From positions 1 to 23,145 of the forward strand of contig USAX01000018.1 in assembly GCA_900552705.1 (NCBI GenBank): a DNA stretch of 23,145 nt, read 5' to 3'. Every line of letters begins with the position of its first letter. Within the stretch, counting starts at the first letter, position 1. Positions 1-6,972 of this stretch are shown here, in pieces. Made by a program: the position numbers and the translations under genes. The notes beneath the pieces were generated by a model. That model worked only from the letters and a program-made list of their open reading frames with translations. It was not told where the DNA came from and did no database searches. The stretch comes from an uncultured Collinsella sp. Its GTDB lineage: Bacteria > Actinomycetota > Coriobacteriia > Coriobacteriales > Coriobacteriaceae.

Positions 1-2
1 CG

Positions 3-899
3 CTCGAGGGAAGCAACGCCGATGCGATGGGTCTGTATGTGACGCCGGCGAGCCAGTACAACAAACTGCGCCAGATGATGGGCGAGGAGCCGGTGAGCAT
101 TGGCCGCGACCAGTATCTGCTCACGTGCGATATGGGCGGTGAGCTGGGCGACCTGTACACCAAATACATGGCCGGCGGCCATACCCTCACCTTGGGCGGG
201 CATACGCTCAAGCCCGCAACCGATAAGTCGGACGAGGACACGGCGGCCATCGCCAACTCGGCGATGGGCAGCAATCCCGGTACCGTGGTCGTAGCCGATG
301 AACTGCTGTCCCAGCTTAATCTGCAGCCGTATTCCAGTAATCTGCTCGTTAACTACAAGCAGGGGATGGATGTGAGCAAGGCAGACGAGAGCATTAAATA
401 CACCATGCTCGACAATCTGCTCGTTGACGGCAAGGAGCCGGGGGGATGGGGAGTCTTCATCACGCGTTCCGAGATGTACACGCAAGCAGCGCAGATGAAC
501 GGCATGATTAGCTATCTAGCCATCTATATTGGCTTTGTGCTGGTCATTGCATGTGCGGCGATTCTGTCGATCCAGCAGCTCTCCAATGTGGCCGACGGCA
601 GCCGCAGCTATCGTGTGCTGGCACAGATCGGCTGTGACGACCGTCAGATCCGGCATTCGGTGATGGCGCAGCAAGCGGTGTTCTTCCTGTTCCCGCTGGC
701 AGTGGGCTTGGCGCACTCCTTTGTGGCGCTCAAGGTGATCATCGAGCTGGTGAGCGTATTCGGCGATATGAGCATCGCCGGCACCGTGGGCCTCACCTGC
801 GCGATTTTCCTGGCGGCCTATGGTGGCTACTTCCTGGTGACCTATCTCATGAGCATCGGCATGGTACAAGCTGCCATCGCCACCCGCTACAGCGAGTAA
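3..899 (+). CDS. FtsX-like ABC transporter permease, C-terminal part (truncated at window edge)
   Basis: The reading frame is already open at the first bases of the window, so the gene starts upstream and only the last ~298 residues are visible. Residues up to about 165 form a mixed, soluble extracytoplasmic region. The C-terminal ~130 residues carry three or four hydrophobic segments (near YLAIYIGFVLVIACAAILS, AVFFLFPLAVGLAHSFVAL, and a final AIFLAAYGGYFLVTYLM). The segment between them contains a charged stretch, YRVLAQIGCDDRQIRHSV. This layout of long extracellular loop, TM, short cytoplasmic 'LxxxG' coupling region and paired TMs is that of FtsX/MacB-type permeases. Such proteins pair with an ATPase subunit, which would lie upstream, outside the window. 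The substrate is unknown. The gene converges on luxR1, with a stem-loop repeat between the two stop codons. Confidence 0.8.
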   Translation, partial: LEGSNADAMGLYVTPASQYNKLRQMMGEEPVSIGRDQYLLTCDMGGELGDLYTKYMAGGHTLTLGGHTLKPATDKSDEDTAAIANSAMGSNPGTVVVADELLSQLNLQPYSSNLLVNYKQGMDVSKADESIKYTMLDNLLVDGKEPGGWGVFITRSEMYTQAAQMNGMISYLAIYIGFVLVIACAAILSIQQLSNVADGSRSYRVLAQIGCDDRQIRHSVMAQQAVFFLFPLAVGLAHSFVALKVIIELVSVFGDMSIAGTVGLTCAIFLAAYGGYFLVTYLMSIGMVQAAIATRYSE

Positions 900-943
900 C
901 TCGTTCAGCTCAGAATTATCGCAGGTTGAGCATAAGTCAGCGA

Positions 944-1082
944 AAACGCCCCTAGGCGAGCAAGGCGACGTGAAAGAGGAGGGAAGCGTACTTCGGTACG
1001 CGACCGACGATTGAACGTCAGATTGCCGCCTAGGGGCGTTTGCAGCGTCGAGCCGTTACGCGGTTTGGCAAAACCGCGTAAC
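944..1082 (-). repeat. 3'-UTR stem-loop repeat element 1 (downstream of luxR1)
   Basis: Two structures are adjacent. The first is an outer 15-bp perfect inverted repeat (944-958 with 1027-1041, arm AAACGCCCCTAGGCG) that encloses an inner hairpin, GCGTAC-TTCG-GTACGC, at 986-1001. The second is a 12-bp perfect hairpin at 1055-1082 (arm GTTACGCGGTTT, loop GGCA) that starts one nucleotide after the luxR1 stop codon. The same architecture and linker words (GAGCAAGG, AGATTGCCGC, GCAGCGTCG) recur downstream of aroG at 19957-20094. It probably acts as a 3'-end or termination element for luxR1 and is a dispersed repeat in this genome. Confidence 0.75.
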
Positions 1083-1083
1083 C

Positions 1084-2049
1084 TCAGCGCTTCCAAAAGT
1101 GGAGGATGAGCGTCGTGCGGTTTTGCTGTTCGGTTTTGACTAGGATGTTGTGGATGTGGGTCTTGACGGTGCCCACGGCAAGGAATAGCTCGTCAGCGAT
1201 CTCTTGGTTCGATTTGCCCAGTACGACCAGACGCATAACTTCGGTCTCGCGGTTGGAGAGCTTGTAGGCGTTGCGATAGAAGGGCATCTGCTCTTCGATG
1301 TGTCGATCAAGATCGCTGACGTTCTTTTCCTCGGGCGCCTCCTGCATGCGGATTGAAAGCACGTGGTAGGAGTAGATGATCAGCAGAATCGCAAAGTAGC
1401 AGGCAAAGACGTTTTCGCTAAAGTTGCGCTCGGACAGATATAGTTGCAGCCAAGAGGGCGCCAGACTCATGGGGACAATCAGAATGTTGTAGAAATCCTC
1501 GGCAACGATGCAACCGACCAGAATAGCGCCGATAATCAGGTGCTTTCGTTGGTTGTTAACGCGTGCCTTCAGCTCGACTTGTGTGCTCTTGCGTGCCGTC
1601 CAAAAGATATATAGTCCCACGAAAACAAGGAATACCTGACGCATCGTGTAGTAGAGCCATTGATGAATGGGGCCGTAGGGGACAGCGACGATAATCAGCA
1701 GCTCGCTCAGCAAGAACGTTGCGACGGGAATGACAAACTGCTTTTTTGAATGCTTGTCGAGCAAATCCATGGCAATGAGCCAAATAAAAGCCTGCGAAGC
1801 GGTCGCCACAAAGGTCCGCAAAACAGGCATGGTAATTGAGTAATAGTCGCTGGCCGGAAAACTCTGGTTTTGCAGCGTGTATTCAAAAAAGAAAATCTCG
1901 GTCATCTCGATGGCATAGCAGATAAATACGCCGCTGCCATAGATAAAGAAGCGTCGACGAGATGAGGCATAGGCGGCAAGCGAGAGCACCGCCGTCACAA
2001 TACAGATCACGAGTATCGCTAGGGTATAGAAGAACATCAGGGTGTTCAT
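1084..2049 (-). CDS. Membrane-bound LuxR-family transcriptional regulator (AguR-like)
   Basis: This is a 321-aa protein. Roughly the first 230 residues contain about seven hydrophobic segments. Residues ~264-321 form a LuxR/GerE helix-turn-helix (LSNRETEVMRLVVLGKSNQE, then LAVGTVKTHIHNIL). It is therefore a one-component, membrane-embedded sensor and DNA-binding protein. The conserved segment YLSERNFSENV is shared with luxR2 (YLSERNISENV), so the two are paralogs. It is divergent from ptcA across a 330-bp intergenic region. Known biology: in Lactococcus lactis, AguR is a transmembrane LuxR-family activator of the agmatine deiminase operon that responds to agmatine. Position and architecture suggest the same job here, but sequence homology to AguR was not tested. 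The start at 2049 has only a weak upstream GGGACGG ribosome site. Membrane LuxR proteins are abundant in Coriobacteriia, so another signal is possible. Confidence 0.85.
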   Translation of the reverse strand: MNTLMFFYTLAILVICIVTAVLSLAAYASSRRRFFIYGSGVFICYAIEMTEIFFFEYTLQNQSFPASDYYSITMPVLRTFVATASQAFIWLIAMDLLDKHSKKQFVIPVATFLLSELLIIVAVPYGPIHQWLYYTMRQVFLVFVGLYIFWTARKSTQVELKARVNNQRKHLIIGAILVGCIVAEDFYNILIVPMSLAPSWLQLYLSERNFSENVFACYFAILLIIYSYHVLSIRMQEAPEEKNVSDLDRHIEEQMPFYRNAYKLSNRETEVMRLVVLGKSNQEIADELFLAVGTVKTHIHNILVKTEQQNRTTLILHFWKR

Positions 2050-2379
2050 CTGTCACCGTCCCATCTCATTTATTCTATGGCCGAGCCCTGTATACCTTGT
2101 GGGATATAGACGTCTCAACCCTTCGTTTCATTGCGGATTAGGCGCCGAGATACAGCATAGCCGTATACCGTTCGCGGTTCTAGATGGTAAACCCCCTGTA
2201 AACTCTTGACCTGCGGGTTTATATAGGTTTAGAGGGGGTGTAACTCCGTGAACGGTCTTTAATCCCGAATAAACTAGGTAAAAATTGCATACGGGTGAAT
2301 GATGGTCTTGTCAACACGAGGCGTGATGTACGAGCGCCTCATAGTAATAGTCGGCAAGACCGGCGGAAAGGAAATCGAC
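2050..2379 (+). promoter_or_regulatory. Divergent luxR1/ptcA regulatory region with 12-bp dyad
   Basis: This 330-bp gene-free region contains an inverted repeat with 12-bp arms and one mismatch: CCCCCTGTAAAC at 2192-2203 and GTTTAGAGGGGG at 2227-2238. A possible sigma-70 promoter sits between and over the arms (TTGACC 2206-2211, 16-bp spacer, TTTAGA 2228-2233). If so, a protein bound to the dyad would cover both promoter boxes. The word GTATACC occurs twice (2090-2096 and 2163-2169) and again in the luxR3/aguA2 region. An in-frame ATG at 2299 is not used as the ptcA start here, because the ATG at 2380 has the better ribosome site. Promoter assignment is by eye. Confidence 0.5.
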
Positions 2380-3453
2380 ATGGCACTGCCTAAGGATTTC
2401 ATCGACACCAACGACTTCACCAAAGAGCAGATCCTGGCTATCGAGGATCTTGGCCTGGCAATGAAGAAGGCCATCAAGGTTGACGGTTATTATCCGCACC
2501 TGCTCCGCAACAAGAGCCTTGGCATGATCTTCCAGCAGGTCTCCACCCGCACCCGTCTTTCCTTCGAGACCGCTATGTGCGACCTCGGCGGCCACGCTCA
2601 GTTCTATGGCCCTGGCACCATTCAGCTCGGTGGCCACGAGTCCCTGGGCGACACCGCTCGCGTCATGGGCGACCTGCTCGACATCATGATGGCTCGCGTT
2701 GACCGTCACAAGGACGTCGTCGGCCTCGCCGAGGGCTCCGCTGTGCCCGTCATCAACGGCATGTCCGAGTTCAACCACCCCACGCAGGAGATGGGCGACC
2801 TCATGACCATGCTCGAGAACCTCCCCGAGGGCAAGAAGATCGAGGACTGCACCCTGGCCTTCATCGGCGACGCCACCCAGGTCTGCGTCTCCCTCATGTT
2901 CATCGCCTCCAAGGTCGGCATGAAGTTTGTCCAGTTTGGACCTAAGGGCCACCAGATCCCCGACGGCGGCCTGCACGTCGGCACCGTCGAGGAGCGCGCC
3001 GAGTTCGGCAAGCAGATGATGGCCATCGCCGAGGAGAACTGCAAGGTCTCTGGCGGCTCGGTCGTCATCTCCGACGACATCGAGTGCATCAAGGGCGCTG
3101 ACTTCATCTACACCGACGTGTGGTATGGCCTGTACGACGAGGAGGTCTCGGGCGAGAACTACATGGACGTGTTCTATCCCAAGTATCAGGTCACCATGGA
3201 CATGATGAACTTCGCCGGCCCCAACTCCAAGTTCATGCACTGCCTGCCGGCCACCCGCAACGAGGAGGTCGTCGACGAGGTCATGGACGATCCCGAGCGC
3301 TCCCTGTGCTGGGTCGAGGCCGAGAACCGCAAGCACTCCATCCGTGCTCTCCTTGCCGCCCTGGGCAAGCGCACCCCGCTCAACGACGAGGGTGTCGAGT
3401 ACTCCGCCAAGGCTGAGCTCCACGCCGCTCTCGAGGCTCTCGAGCAGCTCTAA
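2380..3453 (+). CDS. ptcA: Putrescine carbamoyltransferase
   Basis: This 357-aa enzyme would convert N-carbamoylputrescine plus phosphate into putrescine and carbamoyl phosphate, the second step of the agmatine deiminase pathway. It has the carbamoyl-phosphate signature STRTRLSFE (residues ~55-63), the HPTQ motif (133-136) and HCLP (287-290), all standard in the aspartate/ornithine carbamoyltransferase fold. The segment YTDVWYGLYDEE, with YG in place of the SMG of ornithine carbamoyltransferases, and the C-terminal helical extension fit PTCases. So does the neighbourhood (AguD- and AguA-like genes). The start at 2380 (MALPKDF) has GGAAAGGAAA just upstream; a longer in-frame start at 2299 lacks this. 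Codon use is strongly biased towards GAG, AAG, ATC, GGC and CTC, suggesting high expression. Ornithine carbamoyltransferase is the alternative but is less likely. Confidence 0.9.
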   Translation: MALPKDFIDTNDFTKEQILAIEDLGLAMKKAIKVDGYYPHLLRNKSLGMIFQQVSTRTRLSFETAMCDLGGHAQFYGPGTIQLGGHESLGDTARVMGDLLDIMMARVDRHKDVVGLAEGSAVPVINGMSEFNHPTQEMGDLMTMLENLPEGKKIEDCTLAFIGDATQVCVSLMFIASKVGMKFVQFGPKGHQIPDGGLHVGTVEERAEFGKQMMAIAEENCKVSGGSVVISDDIECIKGADFIYTDVWYGLYDEEVSGENYMDVFYPKYQVTMDMMNFAGPNSKFMHCLPATRNEEVVDEVMDDPERSLCWVEAENRKHSIRALLAALGKRTPLNDEGVEYSAKAELHAALEALEQL

Positions 3454-3479
3454 GCCTCAAGGCTTCTAAAAGCACGTTT

Positions 3480-3555
3480 GCGGGCGGCGGATGCTCGTCT
3501 CCTGTCGCCCGCTCACCGAGGCCCAAGCAATTGCCTTAATACCTTAGGGCCTCGG
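3480..3555 (+). other. Two intercistronic hairpins between ptcA and aguD1
   Basis: The 133-bp gap holds a 7-bp stem GCGGGCG/CGCCCGC (3480-3486 with 3506-3512). It also holds a 9-bp perfect stem CCGAGGCCC/GGGCCTCGG (3516-3524 with 3547-3555). Neither has a downstream T-run, so they look more like mRNA processing or stability structures inside an operon than terminators. They could allow different transcript levels for ptcA and aguD1. Confidence 0.5.
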
Positions 3556-3586
3556 ATCTGTCCAAGACTGAGCGAAGGAGCTCATC

Positions 3587-5026
3587 ATGAGCGACGGAAA
3601 GAAAAAGCTTTCCTTCTTGACGGTCATTTCGACCATCATCTGCGTCGTCTTCGTTTGCGAGGCCGCCGCTCCTGCTGCCGCCATTGGCAACCAGCAGTTC
3701 TTCTGGTGGATCTTCCTGATCCTGACCTTCCTGCTTCCCTACGGCATGGTTGTCGCCGAGCTCGGTACCACCTATGACGGCGAGGGCGGCATTTACGACT
3801 GGGTACGCGATGGCCTGGGCGACAAATGGGGCGCCCGCATCTCGTACTACTACTGGGTCAACTACCCGCTGTGGATCGCCTCGCTGGCTACCATGTTCCC
3901 CGACATTTTGGGCATGGTCTTTGGCGTCGAGTTCAACTTGATCGCCAAGATGGGTATCGATCTTGACTTTGTGTGGATCGTCTACCTCATGGGCCGCTCC
4001 AAGGCGGCCGACTCCGAGTGGGTCCTTAACGGTGGCGCCATCATCAAGGTCGCCGTCGCCGTTATCGTTGGCGCTTTGGGCATTTGGTATGCCATGGAGA
4101 ACGGTTTTGCGAACGACATGTCCGCTGCCACCTTCCTGCCCGAGCTCACCAACACCAACGCTCTCGGCTACCTGTCGATCATCATCTTTAACTTCATGGG
4201 CTTCGAGGTCATCTGCACCATGACCGACGACATGGCCGATCCCGCTCGCGATATCCCCAAGGCTATCATCGTCGGTGGCCTGTCCATCGCCGTGATCTAC
4301 CTGTTCGCTGGCTTTGGCATCGGCGCTGCTGTGCCGGCCGATTCCATCGACCCCGACTATGGCATGATTGTCGCAGTCCAGACCATGGTGGGCGACTCCA
4401 TGATCTTCAAGGTCATCTGCATCGCCTTCCTGATCACCCTGTTCGCCAACATGGCCGCCTGGTCCTTCGGCGTCAACTCCGTCGCCCGCTACGCTGCCGA
4501 GCACGGCAACATGCCCAAGGTCTTCGCCTCGATGATTTCGGATGATGACATGCCCAACGGCGCCAACCTGGTCAACGCCGTCGTTGCCTCCCTGGTGCTG
4601 TGTCTGCAGCTCGTTCCCATCGACGCCATCTCCAACGGCGTCTTCTGGATGCTCTTCGGCACCTCCGTCGTCTTCCTGCTGCTGACCTACATCCCGATGT
4701 TCCCGGCGTTCCTCAACCTTCGCAAGAACGACCCCGACCGCGAGCGCATCTTCACGTTCCCGTTTAAGGGTGCCATGATGAAGGTCATGCTGGCCATCCC
4801 TTGCATCGAGCTGATCCTGGCCATCGTTGCAACGCTGGTGCCGCTCTCTGCCGCTGAAATTGGCGACAAGCTCCCGATGATCGTTATCTTCATCGTGCTT
4901 CTGCTCATCGGCGAGGTTGTCCGCGTCGTCAGCGCCAAGGGCCGCGAGACCGAGTACAAGGGCCTCACTCCCGAGCTGGCAGCTCAGCGTCTCGCTGAGG
5001 AGGCCGCCGAGGCCGAGGAGAACTAG
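3587..5026 (+). CDS. aguD: APC-family permease, probable agmatine/putrescine antiporter (copy 1)
   Basis: This 479-aa integral membrane protein has about twelve hydrophobic segments and belongs to the amino acid-polyamine-organocation superfamily. The N-terminal segments contain EAAAPAAAIGNQQFFWWIF and LLPYGMVVAELGTTYDGEGG, typical of APC helices 1 and 2. The glycine-rich stretch NFMGFEVICTMTDDMADPAR matches APC helix 6. It lies between ptcA and aguA1, the order expected for AguD, which imports agmatine and exports putrescine. The ribosome site AGCGAAGGAG precedes ATG 3587. The C-terminus is charged and rich in Ala/Glu (AEEAAEAEEN). Its stop codon is embedded in the stem of the downstream repeat element. 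Codon bias is strong, as in ptcA. A different amino acid or polyamine substrate cannot be excluded. Confidence 0.85.
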   Translation: MSDGKKKLSFLTVISTIICVVFVCEAAAPAAAIGNQQFFWWIFLILTFLLPYGMVVAELGTTYDGEGGIYDWVRDGLGDKWGARISYYYWVNYPLWIASLATMFPDILGMVFGVEFNLIAKMGIDLDFVWIVYLMGRSKAADSEWVLNGGAIIKVAVAVIVGALGIWYAMENGFANDMSAATFLPELTNTNALGYLSIIIFNFMGFEVICTMTDDMADPARDIPKAIIVGGLSIAVIYLFAGFGIGAAVPADSIDPDYGMIVAVQTMVGDSMIFKVICIAFLITLFANMAAWSFGVNSVARYAAEHGNMPKVFASMISDDDMPNGANLVNAVVASLVLCLQLVPIDAISNGVFWMLFGTSVVFLLLTYIPMFPAFLNLRKNDPDRERIFTFPFKGAMMKVMLAIPCIELILAIVATLVPLSAAEIGDKLPMIVIFIVLLLIGEVVRVVSAKGRETEYKGLTPELAAQRLAEEAAEAEEN

Positions 5027-5111
5027 AGCACCCGGTTCTGGAGCTCCAACCCTCCTCGCGTACCAACGTGCGCTTCGTCGGGCTTGTCGCTCCCGACTCC
5101 GGGCACTCTAG
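5023..5111 (+). repeat. 3'-UTR stem-loop repeat element 4 (downstream of aguD1)
   Basis: The outer arms CTAGAGCACCCGG (5023-5035) and CCGGGCACTCTAG (5099-5111) pair over 13 positions, with a central CA/CA tandem mismatch. The left arm contains the aguD1 stop codon TAG. An inner hairpin GCGTAC-CAAC-GTGCGC lies at 5058-5073 (one G-T wobble), preceded by CCCTCCTC. Size, inner GCGTAC hairpin and the CA/CA mismatch match element 3 at 6612-6698. The downstream hairpin GCCTC-TTCG-GAGGC at 5111-5124 abuts it. Confidence 0.65.
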
Positions 5112-5393
5112 CCTCTTCGGAGGCGTGCCCAAACGACAGGTTTGCTAACCATTCCCCGGGGTGGGTGTGAGCGATAGCTCCGGTAACCACCGCCCACCCC
5201 AATCTCTCTTCCGTATCCTTCGTGCGTTTTGTCTCCGCGCACTTGGCTACGTCGCCGCTCGCCGGTGCGGCACCGTGAAAATCGGCACCGGGCGCCCCGA
5301 CCTTTGCCGGGGGACGGGCGCCCACTATCTCTTGGTTTTAGGCTGCGGGTAACCCGCCCGCGGCAAGCGATCGTTCGATTTGGAGGAAATCTT
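5112..5393 (+). other. Remainder of aguD1-aguA1 intergenic region, hairpin-rich, no gene
   Basis: I see no convincing gene in this stretch. It contains an 8-bp stem GGGGTGGG/CCCACCCC (5158-5165 with 5193-5200) and an 8-bp stem GGGCGCCC/GGGCGCCC (5290-5297 with 5316-5323). A short stem GCGGG/CCCGC lies at 5345-5357, just before the aguA1 ribosome site. None is followed by a clear T-run. The 367-bp gap between two genes of one pathway is unusually long and structured, so aguA1 may have its own promoter or a processed leader. Confidence 0.5.
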
Positions 5394-6599
5394 ATGCGTA
5401 CGATCACCGAGTCCGAGTCCACCCCCAAGGCCGACGGCTTCTTTATGCCCGCCGAGTTCGCCCCGCAGGATCGCGTGTGGATGGGCTGGCCCCACCGCAC
5501 CGACACCTGGGCCCACGGCGCCAAGCCGGCTCAGAAGCAGTATGCCGCCATCGCTCGCGCCATCGCCGAGTTCACCCCGGTCACCATGTGCGCCAACCAG
5601 GCCGACTACGCCAACTGCAAGGCCGTCTTCGAAGAGGACGAGAACGTCACCGTTATCGAGATGACCACCGACGACGCCTGGTTCCGCGACACCGCCGCCA
5701 CCTACGTCATCAACGGCAAGGGCGAGAAGCGCGCCAACCACTGGCACTTCAACGCCTATGGCGGTCTCGTCGATGGCCTTTATTTCCCGTGGGATAAGGA
5801 CGAGCAGATCGCCCTTAAGATGGCTGAGCTCTCCGGCTGCCGTCGCTATCGTCCCGACGACATGATCCTCGAGGGCGGCTCCATCACCGTTGACGGCGAG
5901 GGCACCCTTGTCGTGACCGACCAGTGCCTGCTTTCCCCGGGCCGCACCTGCTCTGCGGTCCTGGAGGAGGAAGAGGATCCCGAGTCCATCTGGCCCAAGT
6001 TCCACAAGAAGTTTGAGCCCTGGAGCGAGGAGCTTCGCGCCTATATGGACGAGCACCTCAAGGATTACCTGGGTGTCGAGAAGGTCATCTGGGTCAAGGA
6101 GGGCATCGACCCCGAGGAGACCAACGGCCACATCGATGACGTTGCTACGTTCATCGCCCCGGGCGTCATGGCCTGCATCTGGACCGACGATCCCGAGTAT
6201 CCGTTCTACGAGCAGTGCCACGCTGCCTACGAGACCCTCTCCAACGCCGTTGACGCCAAGGGCCGCAAGATGAAGGTCTACAAGCTCTGCATGCCCGTGA
6301 ACCCGCTGTTCATGGATCAGGCCTCCTGCGACACCATCGACGCCGACGAGAACGCCGAGCCGCGCGTCCCCGACGAGCCGCTAATCGCCTCCTACATGAA
6401 CTACCTCGTGACCAACCACGGCGTTATCGTCCCGCAGTACGGCGACGAGAACGACCAGCTGGCCGTCGACACGCTCCAGAAGATCTACGACGAGGTCTGG
6501 GGCGAGGGCGTCTACAAGTGCGTCGGCGTCCAGTCCGAGCAGGTCGTCTTCGGCGGCGGCAACATCCACTGCATCACGCAGCAGGAGCCGTCCGCGTAA
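5394..6599 (+). CDS. aguA: Agmatine deiminase, copy 1 (divergent, with insertion)
   Basis: This 401-aa member of the agmatine deiminase / PAD_porph family would hydrolyse agmatine to N-carbamoylputrescine and ammonia. The catalytic elements are visible: WFRD (Asp ~99), ILEGGS, NGHIDD with its His/Asp, and the nucleophile Cys in GGGNIHCITQQ (Cys ~393). The start at 5394 has TTTGGAGGAAAT immediately upstream; in-frame upstream codons lack a ribosome site. Two things set it apart from aguA2. The usual RD-x-GP turn after the catalytic Asp reads RDTAAT. About 25 extra residues rich in acidic and aromatic residues (LEEEEDPESIWPKFHKKFEP) lie before KDYLGVEKV. Codon bias is strong. Altered substrate preference is possible, but the active-site residues are kept. 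Confidence 0.9.
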   Translation: MRTITESESTPKADGFFMPAEFAPQDRVWMGWPHRTDTWAHGAKPAQKQYAAIARAIAEFTPVTMCANQADYANCKAVFEEDENVTVIEMTTDDAWFRDTAATYVINGKGEKRANHWHFNAYGGLVDGLYFPWDKDEQIALKMAELSGCRRYRPDDMILEGGSITVDGEGTLVVTDQCLLSPGRTCSAVLEEEEDPESIWPKFHKKFEPWSEELRAYMDEHLKDYLGVEKVIWVKEGIDPEETNGHIDDVATFIAPGVMACIWTDDPEYPFYEQCHAAYETLSNAVDAKGRKMKVYKLCMPVNPLFMDQASCDTIDADENAEPRVPDEPLIASYMNYLVTNHGVIVPQYGDENDQLAVDTLQKIYDEVWGEGVYKCVGVQSEQVVFGGGNIHCITQQEPSA

Positions 6600-6611
6600 T
6601 TGTCTGGCTTC

Positions 6612-6698
6612 CTGAGGCACGGCACCTTCCCGTTCATTCGTCGCTTGCGTACCAAAGTACGCGGCGCTCCTCTTTCAGGGCAATCTGCCGCACCTCAG
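6612..6698 (+). repeat. 3'-UTR stem-loop repeat element 3 (downstream of aguA1)
   Basis: Outer arms CTGAGGCACGGCA (6612-6624) and TGCCGCACCTCAG (6686-6698) form a 13-position stem with the same CA/CA tandem mismatch as element 4. The inner hairpin is GCGTAC-CAAA-GTACGC at 6647-6662. Flanking words CGTTCA, TCGTCG, CTCCTCTTTCA and GCAATCTGCCGC match element 1 read in the sense of its gene. It begins 13 bases after the aguA1 stop codon. Confidence 0.7.
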
Positions 6699-6800
6699 AA
6701 ACCCAGCCGATCAATCGGACAGTCGGTGAATCGCACCGTGACCATCTCGGGGCATTGATGGTCTGGTCGCTTGATGTCTTGGTCGGCTGGGTTTTTCTTT
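6699..6800 (+). ncRNA. Candidate structured RNA ending in an intrinsic terminator
   Basis: A closing stem of 16 positions with one mismatch (AAACCCAGCCGATCAA at 6699-6714; TTGGTCGGCTGGGTTT at 6779-6794) encloses two hairpins. These are CGGTG-AATCG-CACCG (6724-6738) and GACCAT...ATGGTC (6740-6745 with 6758-6763). The closing stem runs into TTTTTCTTT, so the whole looks like a three-way junction ending in a rho-independent terminator. It could simply be the aguA1 terminator with internal structure, or part of a repeat element. I do not recognise a known RNA family. Confidence 0.45.
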
Positions 6801-6832
6801 GGGCACTCCGTTGCCTCCACTTCGGAGTGCCC
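6801..6832 (+). terminator. 10-bp hairpin after the structured RNA
   Basis: A perfect stem GGGCACTCCG/CGGAGTGCCC (6801-6810 with 6823-6832) is followed by CGCCTCTTTGATT. The T-run is weak. It lies directly behind the T-run of the previous stem and may act as a second terminator. Confidence 0.5.
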
Positions 6833-6846
6833 GCCTCTTTGATTGA

Positions 6847-6919
6847 GTACGCGTCTGATCTGGGATTTATTGCGGGTTAGGCCAATTGTTCGCTTGAATA
6901 TCCCAGGTCAGACGCGTAC
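6847..6919. repeat. 20-bp inverted repeat upstream of aguD2
   Basis: The arms at 6847-6866 and 6900-6919 (GTACGCGTCTGATCTGGGAT and its complement) match at 19 of 20 positions and are separated by 33 bases. No T-run follows, so it is not an obvious terminator. It may be a large operator, a transcript structure or a mobile-element remnant. It lies 226 bp before the aguD2 start codon. Confidence 0.6.
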
Positions 6920-6972
6920 CCAATTGCCGAAAGTTTCCGGGCGCAAACGCGACCGTTTTGATCGGAGTATCT

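Noticed and set aside
944..1082. CRISPR array or integron site
   Set aside because: The repeats are single nested hairpins, not regularly spaced direct repeats with unique spacers, and no cas or integrase gene is present.
2311..3423. Long minus-strand ORF (370 codons) opposite ptcA
   Set aside because: It is antisense to a well-supported carbamoyltransferase, and its composition (Leu/Val/Asp/His-rich) is a mirror of the biased codons of ptcA.
3536..4504. Minus-strand ORF opposite aguD1
   Set aside because: Low-complexity Asp/Gly/His/Val composition is typical of antisense reading of GC-rich genes; there is no ribosome site.
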